Notes: a model not told the origin generated them from the sequence alone. A DNA stretch of 7,248 nt from Cyanobacteria bacterium UBA7694 (GCA_002482705.1 DLGM01000396.1:2846-10093); one strand, 5' to 3'; shown: positions 1 through 6,710, counted from the first letter of the stretch. Numbers and translations are program-made.

Positions 1-144
1 AGCACCCACTGTTATGTCAATCCGCTGGTCGCTGTGCTGTTGGGTTGGGTCTTTTTGAGCGAGCCTTTGAGCATTCCCCTGTTTGGTGGGATGGGTCTGA
101 TCCTGATGGGCGTGTTGGCGATCCACCGTGCCAATCGCCGCTAG
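1..144 (+). CDS. EamA/DMT-family transporter, C-terminal fragment
   Basis: This is the last 47 codons of a gene that begins before the window. Reading from base 1 gives an uninterrupted frame ending in TAG at 142-144. The fragment carries the segment YVNPLVAVLLGWVFLSEPL. This matches the closing part of EamA (drug/metabolite transporter) domains, where a conserved N-P helix and a GE/SEPL turn are followed by a last glycine-rich helix. Here that last helix is about residues 27-41 of the fragment and ends in a basic cytoplasmic tail (HRANRR). Family members are ten-helix inner-membrane exporters of metabolites or amino acids, but the substrate cannot be inferred from this piece. No clear Rho-independent terminator follows the stop codon. 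The assignment to EamA rests on motif recognition in a short piece, and the helix boundaries are estimates. Confidence 0.8.
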   Translation, partial: STHCYVNPLVAVLLGWVFLSEPLSIPLFGGMGLILMGVLAIHRANRR

Positions 145-212
145 CTCTGTTGCCACTGTCTCGTTCGCTTTTTCCCTGCCAAGGGACGCGTCGGCGGTCT
201 AGGTTTGTGCGG

Positions 213-223
213 TACAATACAAT
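213..223 (+). promoter_or_regulatory. Candidate overlapping -10 elements before the aldehyde dehydrogenase gene
   Basis: Two copies of TACAAT (213-218 and 218-223) overlap by one base, each matching five of six bases of the TATAAT consensus. They lie 25-30 bases before the ATG, so a transcript would have a short leader. I see no good -35 hexamer at 16-18 bases spacing, so activity may need an activator or the call may be wrong. The rest of the 145-247 gap holds only a weak 5-bp stem (TCCCT 173-177 with AGGGA 182-186) without a T-run, and an 8-bp palindrome GACGCGTC (185-192). Confidence 0.4.
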
Positions 224-247
224 CACTCCTATCGCCGTGAGGTCGTC

Positions 248-1636
248 ATGATTATCAACGCCGTGCGTCACATTCCCCAACAACTGGCTCTACAGCGCAG
301 CTATTTCGCCACCGGGGCCACTCGCCCCATTGCCGCCCGCATCCGTGCTTTAAAAGCATTACAGGCCGCGCTCCCAGCCTTTGAAGACGAACTCATGGCG
401 GCGCTGCACAGCGACTTGCACAAACCCGACTTTGAAGCCTATGCCACCGAAGTGGGCTTCATTTATGACGAATTGCGCTATACCCTCAAACACTTGGCCC
501 GCTGGGCTGCGCCGCGCCGGGTTCCCACCCCAGTGGTGCATTTCCCCGCTGCAAGCCACATCCACTTTGAACCCTACGGCGTCACGCTGATTGTGGCTCC
601 CTGGAACTATCCGCTGCAATTGGCGCTGGTCCCGCTGATCGGCGCTTTGGCGGCGGGTAACTGTGCCGTACTGAAACCCTCAGAGCTGACGCCCCACACT
701 TCTGACGTGTTGGCACGCCTGATTCGCAGGGCCTTTGACCCGGAGCTGGTCACGGTTGTCGAAGGGGATGCGCAGATCAGCCAAGCGCTGCTGGATGAAC
801 GCTTTGACTATATCTTTTTTACCGGTAGCGTGCGCGTTGGCCAACTGGTAATGGAAAAGGCGGCGCGCCATCTCACGCCTGTGACCCTCGAACTGGGCGG
901 TAAAAGCCCGTGTGTGGTGCACCGCGATGCGCGCTTAGAATTGGCTGCACGACGGATCATTTGGGGGAAGTTTTTAAATGCCGGGCAAACCTGTGTGGCC
1001 CCCGACTATGTGCTGGTGCATGAAACGGTCAAGGAAGAATTGATTGGCCACATGCAGCAGGTGCTGACCCAATTTTACGGTGACAACCCGGCCGCCAGTG
1101 CCGACTACCCACGCATTGTCAATGACGGTCACTTTGCCCGCCTTGTGGCGCTGATGCAGCACGGTACGGTGCGCGCCGGGGGACAGTACCGGGCTGATGA
1201 ACGCTATATCGCTCCGACTTTGATAGATAACGTCACCTGGGATGATCCGATCATGCAGGACGAGATCTTTGGCCCGCTGTTGCCGATTTTAACCTATCGG
1301 GACCTGTCCGAAGCGATCGCCACTATTCAGGGGCAGCCCCGGCCTTTGGCTGCCTATCTGTTCTCCGAAGGTGTTCATACCCACGAGTACTTTCTGCAAC
1401 AGGCCAGCTTTGGTGGGGGCTGTATCAACGACACGGTTGTGCATTTGGCCTCGCCCCATTTGCCCTTTGGGGGCACGGGCAGCAGTGGCATCGGTGGCTA
1501 CCATGGCCAGCACAGCTTTGAAACATTTTCTCATCGCAAGAGTGTCATGACCCGTGGCAGTTGGCTCGATCTGCCCCTGCGTTATCCCCCCTATGACGCC
1601 ATCAAACAACTGGCTGTGCGGGCCTTGCTGCGGTGA
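248..1636 (+). CDS. Aldehyde dehydrogenase, ALDH3-like (NAD(P)-dependent)
   Basis: The product (462 aa) oxidises aldehydes to carboxylic acids with NAD(P)+, and the physiological substrate is not evident. Visible family landmarks in order are: APWNYPL with the oxyanion asparagine N120; the cofactor lysine in LKPSE (K143); the Rossmann turn FTGSVRVG (191-198); the general base E215 in LELGGKSP; the catalytic cysteine C249 in NAGQTC; and EIFGPLLPIL (339-348) for cofactor ribose binding. The C-terminal block LPFGGTGSSGIGGYHG, then HSFETFSHRKSV and LRYPPY, is typical of the ALDH3 branch, as is the length below about 480 residues. No active-site residue is missing. The start is supported by GAGG at 239-242, five bases before ATG. 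No signal peptide is seen; the leucine/arginine-rich C-terminus might associate with membrane, as in some ALDH3 proteins, but this is only a guess. The stop overlaps the next gene's start. Confidence 0.95.
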   Translation: MIINAVRHIPQQLALQRSYFATGATRPIAARIRALKALQAALPAFEDELMAALHSDLHKPDFEAYATEVGFIYDELRYTLKHLARWAAPRRVPTPVVHFPAASHIHFEPYGVTLIVAPWNYPLQLALVPLIGALAAGNCAVLKPSELTPHTSDVLARLIRRAFDPELVTVVEGDAQISQALLDERFDYIFFTGSVRVGQLVMEKAARHLTPVTLELGGKSPCVVHRDARLELAARRIIWGKFLNAGQTCVAPDYVLVHETVKEELIGHMQQVLTQFYGDNPAASADYPRIVNDGHFARLVALMQHGTVRAGGQYRADERYIAPTLIDNVTWDDPIMQDEIFGPLLPILTYRDLSEAIATIQGQPRPLAAYLFSEGVHTHEYFLQQASFGGGCINDTVVHLASPHLPFGGTGSSGIGGYHGQHSFETFSHRKSVMTRGSWLDLPLRYPPYDAIKQLAVRALLR

Positions 1637-3024
1637 ACTGGCGTTGGGCTGCCTTGGCCCTGAGCCCTTTACCGGGGCTGCTCTGGTTATGGCCTATTTT
1701 GGCTTGGCCTCTGGCCGCACTGGCAGGTGTTGGCAGCTTGTTGGTGTTGCTGACGTCCCCTTGGTATTGTGCGGCTGGGGCAACCCTGTTTATGCATCTG
1801 GGGATTTTGGCTGCTGTTAAGGTGGGTTTTACCTTTAAGGCTTCCCAACTGTTTGCTCTTTTAGGCGTTGGCGCTTGGGGAGCGCGGCGTTTGGCAGGCT
1901 TTCCGGCGCCTGCTTTGCCTTGGAAAGGATTGCTTCCCTTTGCCCTGTTTTTTGTGGCAGTGCTTCCGTCGTTACTCAATACCGATGCCCAGCAGGTGGC
2001 GCTGGCTGAAAGCCAAACCAGTGTTCGCCTGATTTTGAATTATGTGTTGTTGCAGGCGATGGCGCTGGTCATTTATTTGGCGATTGATTCACGCCAACGC
2101 TTCATGCAGATCGTGCAGTTCTCGTTTGCCTCTTGTGCCATTTCCCTGATTGCCGGGTTTGCCCAACAAATCGGTTTTTATGCCGGGGTTTATAATCCCT
2201 TTAACTATCTCGGTATACATTCCAGCATTGTCGATTTTTATGGGCCATTTTTGCGGATTGCGCCCGGCACCTTTGCCAATGAATATGGTGAAATCTTGCA
2301 AACCACCGGGATTTTATTGTGCGGCTGGTTATATTTGATTCCCCAGAGTGCGGCCATGCGGCGGTGGCGTCCGGCTTATCTGGTGCTGCTGGGGGTATTG
2401 GTCACGGCCCTGATTATTAACTTCACCCGCGCTTCGTGGCTGGTGTTCAGTGTCGGGGCTTTGAGCATCTTTGTATTGGCACGGCTGGCCTGGTTTCGGA
2501 TCGGGCTGTTGACCTTGGCGTTTGGTGCCATTTTGCGGGGCCTGTTTTACCTCAGCAATCGTATTGCCGAGGCCAACTTGGTGGTATCCGTGGGAGAGCG
2601 TTTTGGTGAGTTGTCGGATGTGACAACTTCTTCAGCGGGGCAGCGCCTCGACACTTGGCAGGTGGCCTGGGAGGCCTTTTTAGAACATCCCTGGATTGGT
2701 AACGGCTGGGGGTTGTATGTCTTTACCCACAACGTGCCGCTGCAATTATTGGCGGAAGTAGGCCTGCTGGGTTTTATCGCCTTTTACACCCTCATGGCTT
2801 GGGTCGGATGGCGCATGTTCCGGGCCTGGCGGCAAGCCCAAGACCCATTCCTGAAAGGGATGCAGGTATCGCTGCTGTTGGCCTTTGGCGGGTGCTTGGC
2901 CTTTGACTTGACCAACCATGGGGTTTTCCATTTTGTGCTGTGGCTGACGATTGCACTCGGTTTGGCGAACGCGCGGCTGATTGGGGCTGAGTCTCAGGCG
3001 AGAGAGGCGAGCGTGCCCCTTTAA
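1633..3024 (+). CDS. O-antigen ligase / polymerase superfamily membrane protein (Wzy_C-like)
   Basis: The 463-residue product is strongly hydrophobic, with roughly 12-14 predicted membrane helices from residue 5 to 447. Its C-terminal half follows the Wzy/WaaL pattern. FTRASWL at 264-270 (R266) sits between two helices. A long polar loop of about 60 residues (about 308-367) contains GQRLDTWQVAWEAFLEHPWIGNGWG, and HNVPLQLLAEVGLLG (H366 onward) leads into the next helix. In known family members an arginine and a loop histidine at such places are needed for moving undecaprenyl-linked glycans. The likely role is ligating or polymerising a surface polysaccharide on the periplasmic face; ligase and polymerase cannot be told apart here. 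No glycosyltransferase genes flank it. It starts with GTG inside GTGA, sharing four bases with the aldehyde dehydrogenase stop, and no Shine-Dalgarno is visible, so translation is probably coupled. Confidence 0.8.
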   Translation: MNWRWAALALSPLPGLLWLWPILAWPLAALAGVGSLLVLLTSPWYCAAGATLFMHLGILAAVKVGFTFKASQLFALLGVGAWGARRLAGFPAPALPWKGLLPFALFFVAVLPSLLNTDAQQVALAESQTSVRLILNYVLLQAMALVIYLAIDSRQRFMQIVQFSFASCAISLIAGFAQQIGFYAGVYNPFNYLGIHSSIVDFYGPFLRIAPGTFANEYGEILQTTGILLCGWLYLIPQSAAMRRWRPAYLVLLGVLVTALIINFTRASWLVFSVGALSIFVLARLAWFRIGLLTLAFGAILRGLFYLSNRIAEANLVVSVGERFGELSDVTTSSAGQRLDTWQVAWEAFLEHPWIGNGWGLYVFTHNVPLQLLAEVGLLGFIAFYTLMAWVGWRMFRAWRQAQDPFLKGMQVSLLLAFGGCLAFDLTNHGVFHFVLWLTIALGLANARLIGAESQAREASVPL

Positions 3025-3105
3025 GCTGGTATCTCCCTTGCTCTAACCTTTGCAAAATAAAAATGTTAAATTATTGTTCTTTATATGTTGTGCATTGCCA
3101 TCACA

Positions 3106-3135
3106 TTGACGCTTTACCCAAATATTTCATACACT
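3106..3135 (+). promoter_or_regulatory. Candidate sigma70-type promoter for the DUF885 gene
   Basis: TTGACG (3106-3111) matches five of six bases of the -35 consensus. It is followed after 18 bases by TACACT (3130-3135), which matches four of six of TATAAT. The site lies in an AT-rich gap (3025-3166) and would begin a transcript about 25 bases before the start codon. No hairpin terminator for the upstream membrane-protein gene is visible in this gap, so read-through from upstream is possible. Confidence 0.5.
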
Positions 3136-3152
3136 GCCCCTTACCTTTTGCT

Positions 3153-3158
3153 AAGGAG
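3153..3158 (+). promoter_or_regulatory. Ribosome binding site that fixes the DUF885 start
   Basis: AAGGAG lies eight bases before the ATG at 3167. This favours the full-length start over a second in-frame ATG at codon 10, which has no comparable site in front of it. The longer start also gives the signal peptide its basic N-terminal region. Confidence 0.75.
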
Positions 3159-3166
3159 CATTCCTT

Positions 3167-4933
3167 ATGGCAACCCGAGAATGGAAACGGATCATGACGA
3201 CTGGATTAATCACCACTGCGCTGACAGTGGGTGCTGTTTTGCCCGCGACTGCTGCTACGCCCCCTGCTGCGACCTCCAATGCCGCAAGCCAGGCTTACCA
3301 ATCCCTGGTGGACACCTATTTTGATGACTATCTGCGCGGTAACCCCACCACTGCCACCTATTTGGGGGTACATACCTTTGATCACCTGCTCGAAGACTAC
3401 AGCCGGGCCGCGATTGACGAAGATATCCGCAGTACGCGCCGTTATTTGCAGCAGTTCGAGGCTCTGAACCCCCAGACCCTGAACCCGGATGAGCTTGCCG
3501 ACCGTGATTACCTGATGGCCACCTTGCGCGGTGCGCTGCTCGAAGCGGAAGTGATTCGCAAATGGGAGACGGACCCAGATCGTTACAGCAGTGGCATTAG
3601 CGCCGCTATTTTTACCCTAATGGGACGCAATTTTGCCCCGCCAGAAGCCCGTTTAAAAAGCGTCATTGCGCGCCAGAAACAGGTGCCTCAGGTATTGGCT
3701 GCTGCCCGTGCCAATCTTAAAAACCCCCCCCAGGTGTTTACGGAAGTGGCGATTGAGCAGTTGCCAGACATTATTCACTTTTTCCAAAATGATGTCCCGG
3801 CGGCTTTTGCCAGCGTAAATGATCCGACCTTGCAGAGCGAGTTTAAGGCCTCCAATCAGGTGACAATAAGCGCTTTGGAAAGTTATCTGGATTGGCTCAA
3901 AACGGACCTTTTACCCCGTTCCAAAGGCGATTATCGCCTCGGCGCAGAAGTGTATGCCGCCAAACTCAAACACGACGAAATGGTCGATTTGCCGCTGGAC
4001 AAGCTATTGGAAGTGGGCATGGCCGATCTCAAGCGCAATCAGGAGCACTTCAAGCGGGCAGCCGCTGAACTGGATCCCAACAAGACCCCGGAAGAAGTGC
4101 TGGCTCTGATTGGCAAAGACCATCCAGCTCCAGAGCAGCTCTTGCAGAGCTTCCGTGATGTCTTGGGGGGCATTCAATCCTTTATCCAGGAGCACAAGAT
4201 TCTGACAATTCCATCGCCGGTATTGCCCCAGATTACTGAAACGCCGTCGTTTATGCGGGCCCTGACCTTTGCTTCGATGGATACCCCAGGCCCGTTTGAG
4301 CCGGGCAGCGCCACTGAGGCCTATTTTAATGTGACCTTGCCGGACCCCAAGGGTACCCCGGAAGAGATCGCCGATTACATGAGCGCCTTTAACTACGGGG
4401 TGATCATGAGTACAGCGATCCATGAGGCTTATCCTGGGCACTATATCCAGTTTTTATGGGCCAAATATGCTCCCAGCAAAGTGCGTAAAATCTTGGGGGC
4501 TGCCAGTAATTTTGAAGGTTGGGCCCATTATTGTGAGCAAATGATGCTCGATGAAGGTTTTGGCAATAACGATCCCAAATTGCGTTTGGGGCAGTTACAG
4601 GATGCCCTGTTGCGCAATGCCCGTTATGTGGTGGGGATCAAGCTCCATACCGGGCAAATGACCTTTGATGAAGCCGTCGAATTCTTTGTCAAAGAGGGCT
4701 ACCAGTCCCGCTCCACGGGTTTGATGGAAACCAAGCGCGGGACCGCAGACCCCACTTATCTCTATTACACCCTTGGCAAACTGCAGTTGCAGAAACTGCG
4801 CGCTGATTATGCCGCACTCAAAGGCAAGGATTTCTCCTTGCAGGAGTTCCATGACCGCTTTTTGCAGGCTGGCCCCCTGCCCATTGCCCTGATTCGCCGC
4901 CTCATGCTGGGGGAAACTGGCGCGGTGCTGTAA
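3167..4933 (+). CDS. Secreted DUF885-family protein, putative zinc metallohydrolase
   Basis: The 588-residue product begins with a Sec-type signal peptide: basic residues to K7/R8, a hydrophobic core at about 11-25, and a likely cut near ATA-A at 29/30. It should therefore be periplasmic or secreted. The mature part has the hallmarks of DUF885 proteins. These are the HExxPGH motif (H419, E420, H425) followed by the FEGWAHY segment with E450, and a C-terminal RGTADPTYLYYTLGKLQLQKLR block with a final GPLPIALIRRLML. The HE..H plus downstream glutamate layout resembles gluzincin metallopeptidases, so zinc-dependent cleavage of peptides or amides is the reasonable inference; the substrate is unknown. 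Length is normal for the family and all these residues are present. A short internal repeat encodes LNPQTLNP (near residues 100-107). It has its own promoter and ribosome binding site. The family call is firm; the enzymatic activity is inferred. Confidence 0.88.
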   Translation: MATREWKRIMTTGLITTALTVGAVLPATAATPPAATSNAASQAYQSLVDTYFDDYLRGNPTTATYLGVHTFDHLLEDYSRAAIDEDIRSTRRYLQQFEALNPQTLNPDELADRDYLMATLRGALLEAEVIRKWETDPDRYSSGISAAIFTLMGRNFAPPEARLKSVIARQKQVPQVLAAARANLKNPPQVFTEVAIEQLPDIIHFFQNDVPAAFASVNDPTLQSEFKASNQVTISALESYLDWLKTDLLPRSKGDYRLGAEVYAAKLKHDEMVDLPLDKLLEVGMADLKRNQEHFKRAAAELDPNKTPEEVLALIGKDHPAPEQLLQSFRDVLGGIQSFIQEHKILTIPSPVLPQITETPSFMRALTFASMDTPGPFEPGSATEAYFNVTLPDPKGTPEEIADYMSAFNYGVIMSTAIHEAYPGHYIQFLWAKYAPSKVRKILGAASNFEGWAHYCEQMMLDEGFGNNDPKLRLGQLQDALLRNARYVVGIKLHTGQMTFDEAVEFFVKEGYQSRSTGLMETKRGTADPTYLYYTLGKLQLQKLRADYAALKGKDFSLQEFHDRFLQAGPLPIALIRRLMLGETGAVL

Positions 4934-4975
4934 CTGACACGCTGACCGTTTTCTGGTTCCAGTTTACCAATGCCT

Positions 4976-5018
4976 GCCATGGTACAATCCTAACCTAAAA
5001 GGATGGTAGTACCATGGC
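4976..5018 (+). promoter_or_regulatory. Inverted repeat enclosing the Shine-Dalgarno and start codon of the small membrane protein
   Basis: GCCATGGTAC (4976-4985) is perfectly complementary to GTACCATGGC (5009-5018). Inside, ATCCT (4987-4991) pairs with AGGAT (5000-5004), leaving an 8-base loop and a 1/4-base internal loop. In RNA this stem would bury both the AAGGA ribosome binding site (4999-5003) and the AUG (5014-5016). The left arm overlaps the candidate -10 element at 4983-4988, so a transcript begun there would lack the left arm, whereas read-through RNA from upstream would contain the whole stem. It could equally be a DNA operator. The pairing is seen directly; the function is inferred. 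Confidence 0.55.
4983..4988 (+). promoter_or_regulatory. Candidate -10 element for the small membrane protein gene
   Basis: TACAAT matches five of six bases of the -10 consensus and would place the RNA start near 4995, giving a leader of about 19 bases. No good -35 hexamer is seen; TTCCAG at 4957-4962 is weak and its 20-base spacing is too long. The same eight bases GGTACAAT also occur before the aldehyde dehydrogenase gene at 211-218. Confidence 0.35.
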
Positions 5019-5310
5019 TGATTCAGATTCCCTTCAACCCAGTCGACGTTTGTTTGGAGCTGCTTTTGCCTTAGCGGGCTTGAACGTTGTTTTAGCGGTG
5101 AGTATTGCCTTGCGCCAAGGGGAAGAAGCTGCGGCGGTATTGGGGTACGTCATGGGTGCGGTGCTGATTCCCCCCATGCTGGTCATGGCCCTGCTGGGCC
5201 TGTTTAAACGTTTTCGCAGTGCCCGCGCACGCACCCAGATCATGTTCTGGACATCTGGTGTTGTACTGCTCACTTTGCTGTTGCGCTTAACCCCAGCGAC
5301 CGGGGGCTAA
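5014..5310 (+). CDS. Small membrane protein of unknown function, three predicted helices
   Basis: I do not recognise this 98-residue protein. It has a polar N-terminus (MADSDSLQPSRR) and then three hydrophobic stretches at about 13-32, 41-63 and 76-92. The connector between the first two (RQGEEAAA) is charged, and the one between the last two is strongly basic (FKRFRSARARTQ). The positive-inside rule would put that basic loop, and with three helices also the N-terminus, in the cytoplasm. No catalytic or binding motif is visible. The ATG at 5014 is supported by AAGGA at 4999-5003 with 10 bases spacing. The start region lies inside a long inverted repeat that may limit translation. The gene sits 80 bases after the DUF885 gene, so the two may share read-through transcription, and its stop overlaps the stop of the convergent amidohydrolase by four bases. 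That it is a gene is likely from its start signals, membrane-protein composition and fit between neighbours. Confidence 0.7.
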   Translation: MADSDSLQPSRRLFGAAFALAGLNVVLAVSIALRQGEEAAAVLGYVMGAVLIPPMLVMALLGLFKRFRSARARTQIMFWTSGVVLLTLLLRLTPATGG

Positions 5311-5330
5311 TCGCTATTTAAGCTTGTTTT
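5285..5330 (+). terminator. Terminator-like interrupted stem across the convergent gene ends
   Basis: GCTTAA (5285-5290) pairs with TTAAGC (5318-5323). Inside, AGCGA (5295-5299) pairs with TCGCT (5311-5315), separated from the outer stem by a 4/2-base internal loop and closing an 11-base loop. The stem is followed at once on the plus strand by TTGTTTT (5324-5330). It would end plus-strand transcription from the small membrane protein gene, inside the last codons of the opposing gene. An alternative inner pairing, CCCC (5291-5294) with GGGG (5303-5306), competes with it. The minus-strand direction has no T-run. The outer stem is A/T-rich, so strength is doubtful. Confidence 0.35.
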
Positions 5331-6620
5331 ATGCCACCAGCGCCCTTGGGCCATCACCCCATGAAGTTGGGATACATGGCGAATATCCAGTAGGGGATTG
5401 GCATCCAGTACGAGCAAATCGGCCCGCTGCCCGATGGCCACGGTCCCCTGTTCGGGTTGCCCCAGAGCTTGGGCGGCATGATGGGTTGCCGCTTTTAAAA
5501 TCGCGTCCGGGGGAATCCCGGCCTGTGCAAACAGTTCCATTTCCCGCAGGAGGGTACTGCCGGGAAAGACCCCTGTGAGATTGGCATCGGTGCCCAGCAA
5601 TAAAGGGGCTCCCCCTTCATACAGGGCTTTGACCATGGGCAGTGAAGTGCGCAGCATATGGGCTGGGTAGCCCGGCTTATCCGGGTAGGTGACATCATAT
5701 AAAGCTTCTAGCGAAGCTTCCCAGAACCAACGCAAATGCTGGGGTACCCAGGCATAACGCGGGTCCTGAGCAATGGCCGCATAATTTTGGTAGGGTGGAT
5801 GATGATCCCAGATTACGAGGGTGGGGGTGTTAAACACGCCCGCTTGGGCGGTTTGACGGGCCGCATCGGCCCAGTTTTCTGGGGGAATGCGGTAGGTACC
5901 GGCAAAGTTATCGATATAGACGTTCAGGTGCTCAATCGTCACCATACTGGCTAGCGCTTCGGTCAGCGCAATTGCATGGGGTACATGCCCCATGACGGGG
6001 ATGTGGTGGTGTTTGGCTCGGGCCACAATCGCACGAAAAACGGGGGGAGAAAGCTGGTTGTAGACTTTCACGCAGTCATACCCGGCGGCGACAGTTTCAT
6101 CCACGGCGCGGGCTCCTTCTTCGGGGGTGCGCAACGAGCGGGTAATGCCATTTTGCGGGGGATGGCCATCTAAAAAGGGGCCGCAGGCAAAAATGCGGGG
6201 TCCGATCAACTCGCCCCGAGCCACCTTGGCACGCAGATGCAGGGTATTGGGGAAACCGATCAGTTGCCCGGCAGGCAGGTTTTCGGCCATATTGCGCACC
6301 TGGGTAATGCCGTGGCGTAGAAACAGCTTCAGATCTTGCTCTTGGGCAATGTGTACATGCATATCTACCAGACCGGGCATGACATACTTGCCCCTGACAT
6401 CCACCACGGTATAATCGTCAGGAATGGCCACTGTCTGGCGAGCACCGATCGCAACAATCCGCCCTTGATTGACCAATATTGTTTGCTCTGGCAACAGGCC
6501 CGCTGGCTCAATCGGGATGACATGGCCCCCCACCAGTGCCACCCCGGCTGACTCCTCCGGGCCCTGGGCTGCGGCACAGGCACTCAGCAAGATCAATCCG
6601 ATCAGCACCCACCCCTTCAC
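5307..6620 (-). CDS. Lipoprotein amidohydrolase (imidazolonepropionase/prolidase-like)
   Basis: This 437-residue metal-dependent hydrolase likely cleaves an amide, peptide or cyclic amide bond; the substrate is unknown. An N-terminal lipoprotein signal (hydrophobic 4-12, lipobox LSAC with C15) suggests anchoring in the envelope. The amidohydrolase plan is clear. A small beta-sandwich start (VGGHVIPI...GRIVAIG) leads to MPGLVDMHVH with metal ligands H88 and H90. DCVKVY has K185 as the likely carboxylated bridging lysine. H212 in GHVPH, H231 in TIEHLN and D345 in LLLGTDAN complete the site. The C-terminal sandwich block GTVAIGQRADLLVLDANPL follows at 392-410. All expected ligands are present and the length is usual. 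Translation starts at GTG (6618-6620), chosen for the strong GAGGAGGG site nine bases before it and because it supplies the signal peptide. The gene converges on the small membrane protein gene, sharing four bases at the stops, and diverges from the MazF-like gene. Confidence 0.9.
   Translation of the reverse strand: MKGWVLIGLILLSACAAAQGPEESAGVALVGGHVIPIEPAGLLPEQTILVNQGRIVAIGARQTVAIPDDYTVVDVRGKYVMPGLVDMHVHIAQEQDLKLFLRHGITQVRNMAENLPAGQLIGFPNTLHLRAKVARGELIGPRIFACGPFLDGHPPQNGITRSLRTPEEGARAVDETVAAGYDCVKVYNQLSPPVFRAIVARAKHHHIPVMGHVPHAIALTEALASMVTIEHLNVYIDNFAGTYRIPPENWADAARQTAQAGVFNTPTLVIWDHHPPYQNYAAIAQDPRYAWVPQHLRWFWEASLEALYDVTYPDKPGYPAHMLRTSLPMVKALYEGGAPLLLGTDANLTGVFPGSTLLREMELFAQAGIPPDAILKAATHHAAQALGQPEQGTVAIGQRADLLVLDANPLLDIRHVSQLHGVMAQGRWWHKTSLNSD
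5975..5994. repeat. 7-bp inverted repeat inside the amidohydrolase gene
   Basis: CATGGGG (5975-5981) and CCCCATG (5988-5994) are perfect complements around a 6-base spacer. On the minus strand this encodes MGHVPHA, which includes the metal ligand H212. The repeat is most simply explained by the codons for this motif and probably has no separate role. Confidence 0.3.
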
Positions 6621-6629
6621 TACAAATAT

Positions 6630-6637
6630 CCCTCCTC
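6630..6637 (-). promoter_or_regulatory. Strong ribosome binding site supporting a GTG start
   Basis: On the minus strand GAGGAGGG stands nine bases before the GTG at 6620-6618. It is the best Shine-Dalgarno match in the window and decides the amidohydrolase start, since no ATG is available at the beginning of the signal peptide. Confidence 0.8.
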
Positions 6638-6681
6638 GTACGGGCGTTGGTCTACGCTCTTATACATCATACGCCCTAAAG

Positions 6682-6710
6682 CTCTCCTGAGAGTGAATGC
6701 CATTCGCTCT
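6682..6710. repeat. Two adjoining short dyads upstream of the amidohydrolase gene
   Basis: CTCTC (6682-6686) and GAGAG (6689-6693) form a perfect dyad around two bases. Overlapping it, AGAGTGAATG (6690-6699) and CATTCGCTCT (6701-6710) are 10-base arms with one mismatch around a single base. They lie 62-90 bases upstream of the GTG start on the minus strand, where a repressor or activator could bind. The symmetry is seen directly; any regulatory role is inferred. Confidence 0.4.

Noticed and set aside
173..186. Small stem TCCCT/AGGGA after the transporter gene as a terminator
   Set aside because: Only 5 bp, and the T-run lies before rather than after it on the plus strand.
17..283. 88-codon minus-strand open frame at the left end
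   Set aside because: It is antisense to the transporter fragment and the start of the aldehyde dehydrogenase, and the translation is polar and motif-free.
1313..1320. HIP1 octamer GCGATCGC suggesting a cyanobacterium
   Set aside because: Only one copy was noticed in 7.2 kb; HIP1-rich cyanobacteria usually show more, so it does not identify the host.
1602..1979. 125-codon minus-strand open frame across the junction of the aldehyde dehydrogenase and membrane-protein genes
   Set aside because: Its composition (many A, P, K, T) looks like the reverse reading of hydrophobic codons, and it is covered by two well-supported genes.
1633..3024. Cyanobacterial IctB (once proposed as a bicarbonate transporter)
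   Set aside because: It shares the Wzy_C superfamily and similar length, but I do not see the GNPN-type and other segments I associate with IctB, so the general superfamily name is safer.
4004..4441. 145-codon minus-strand open frame inside the DUF885 gene
   Set aside because: It lies wholly antisense to a gene with strong family motifs and its translation shows no recognisable domain.
5669..5683. CCCGG/CCGGG stem inside the amidohydrolase gene
   Set aside because: Short, within a conserved coding frame, and without any nearby transcription or translation signal.
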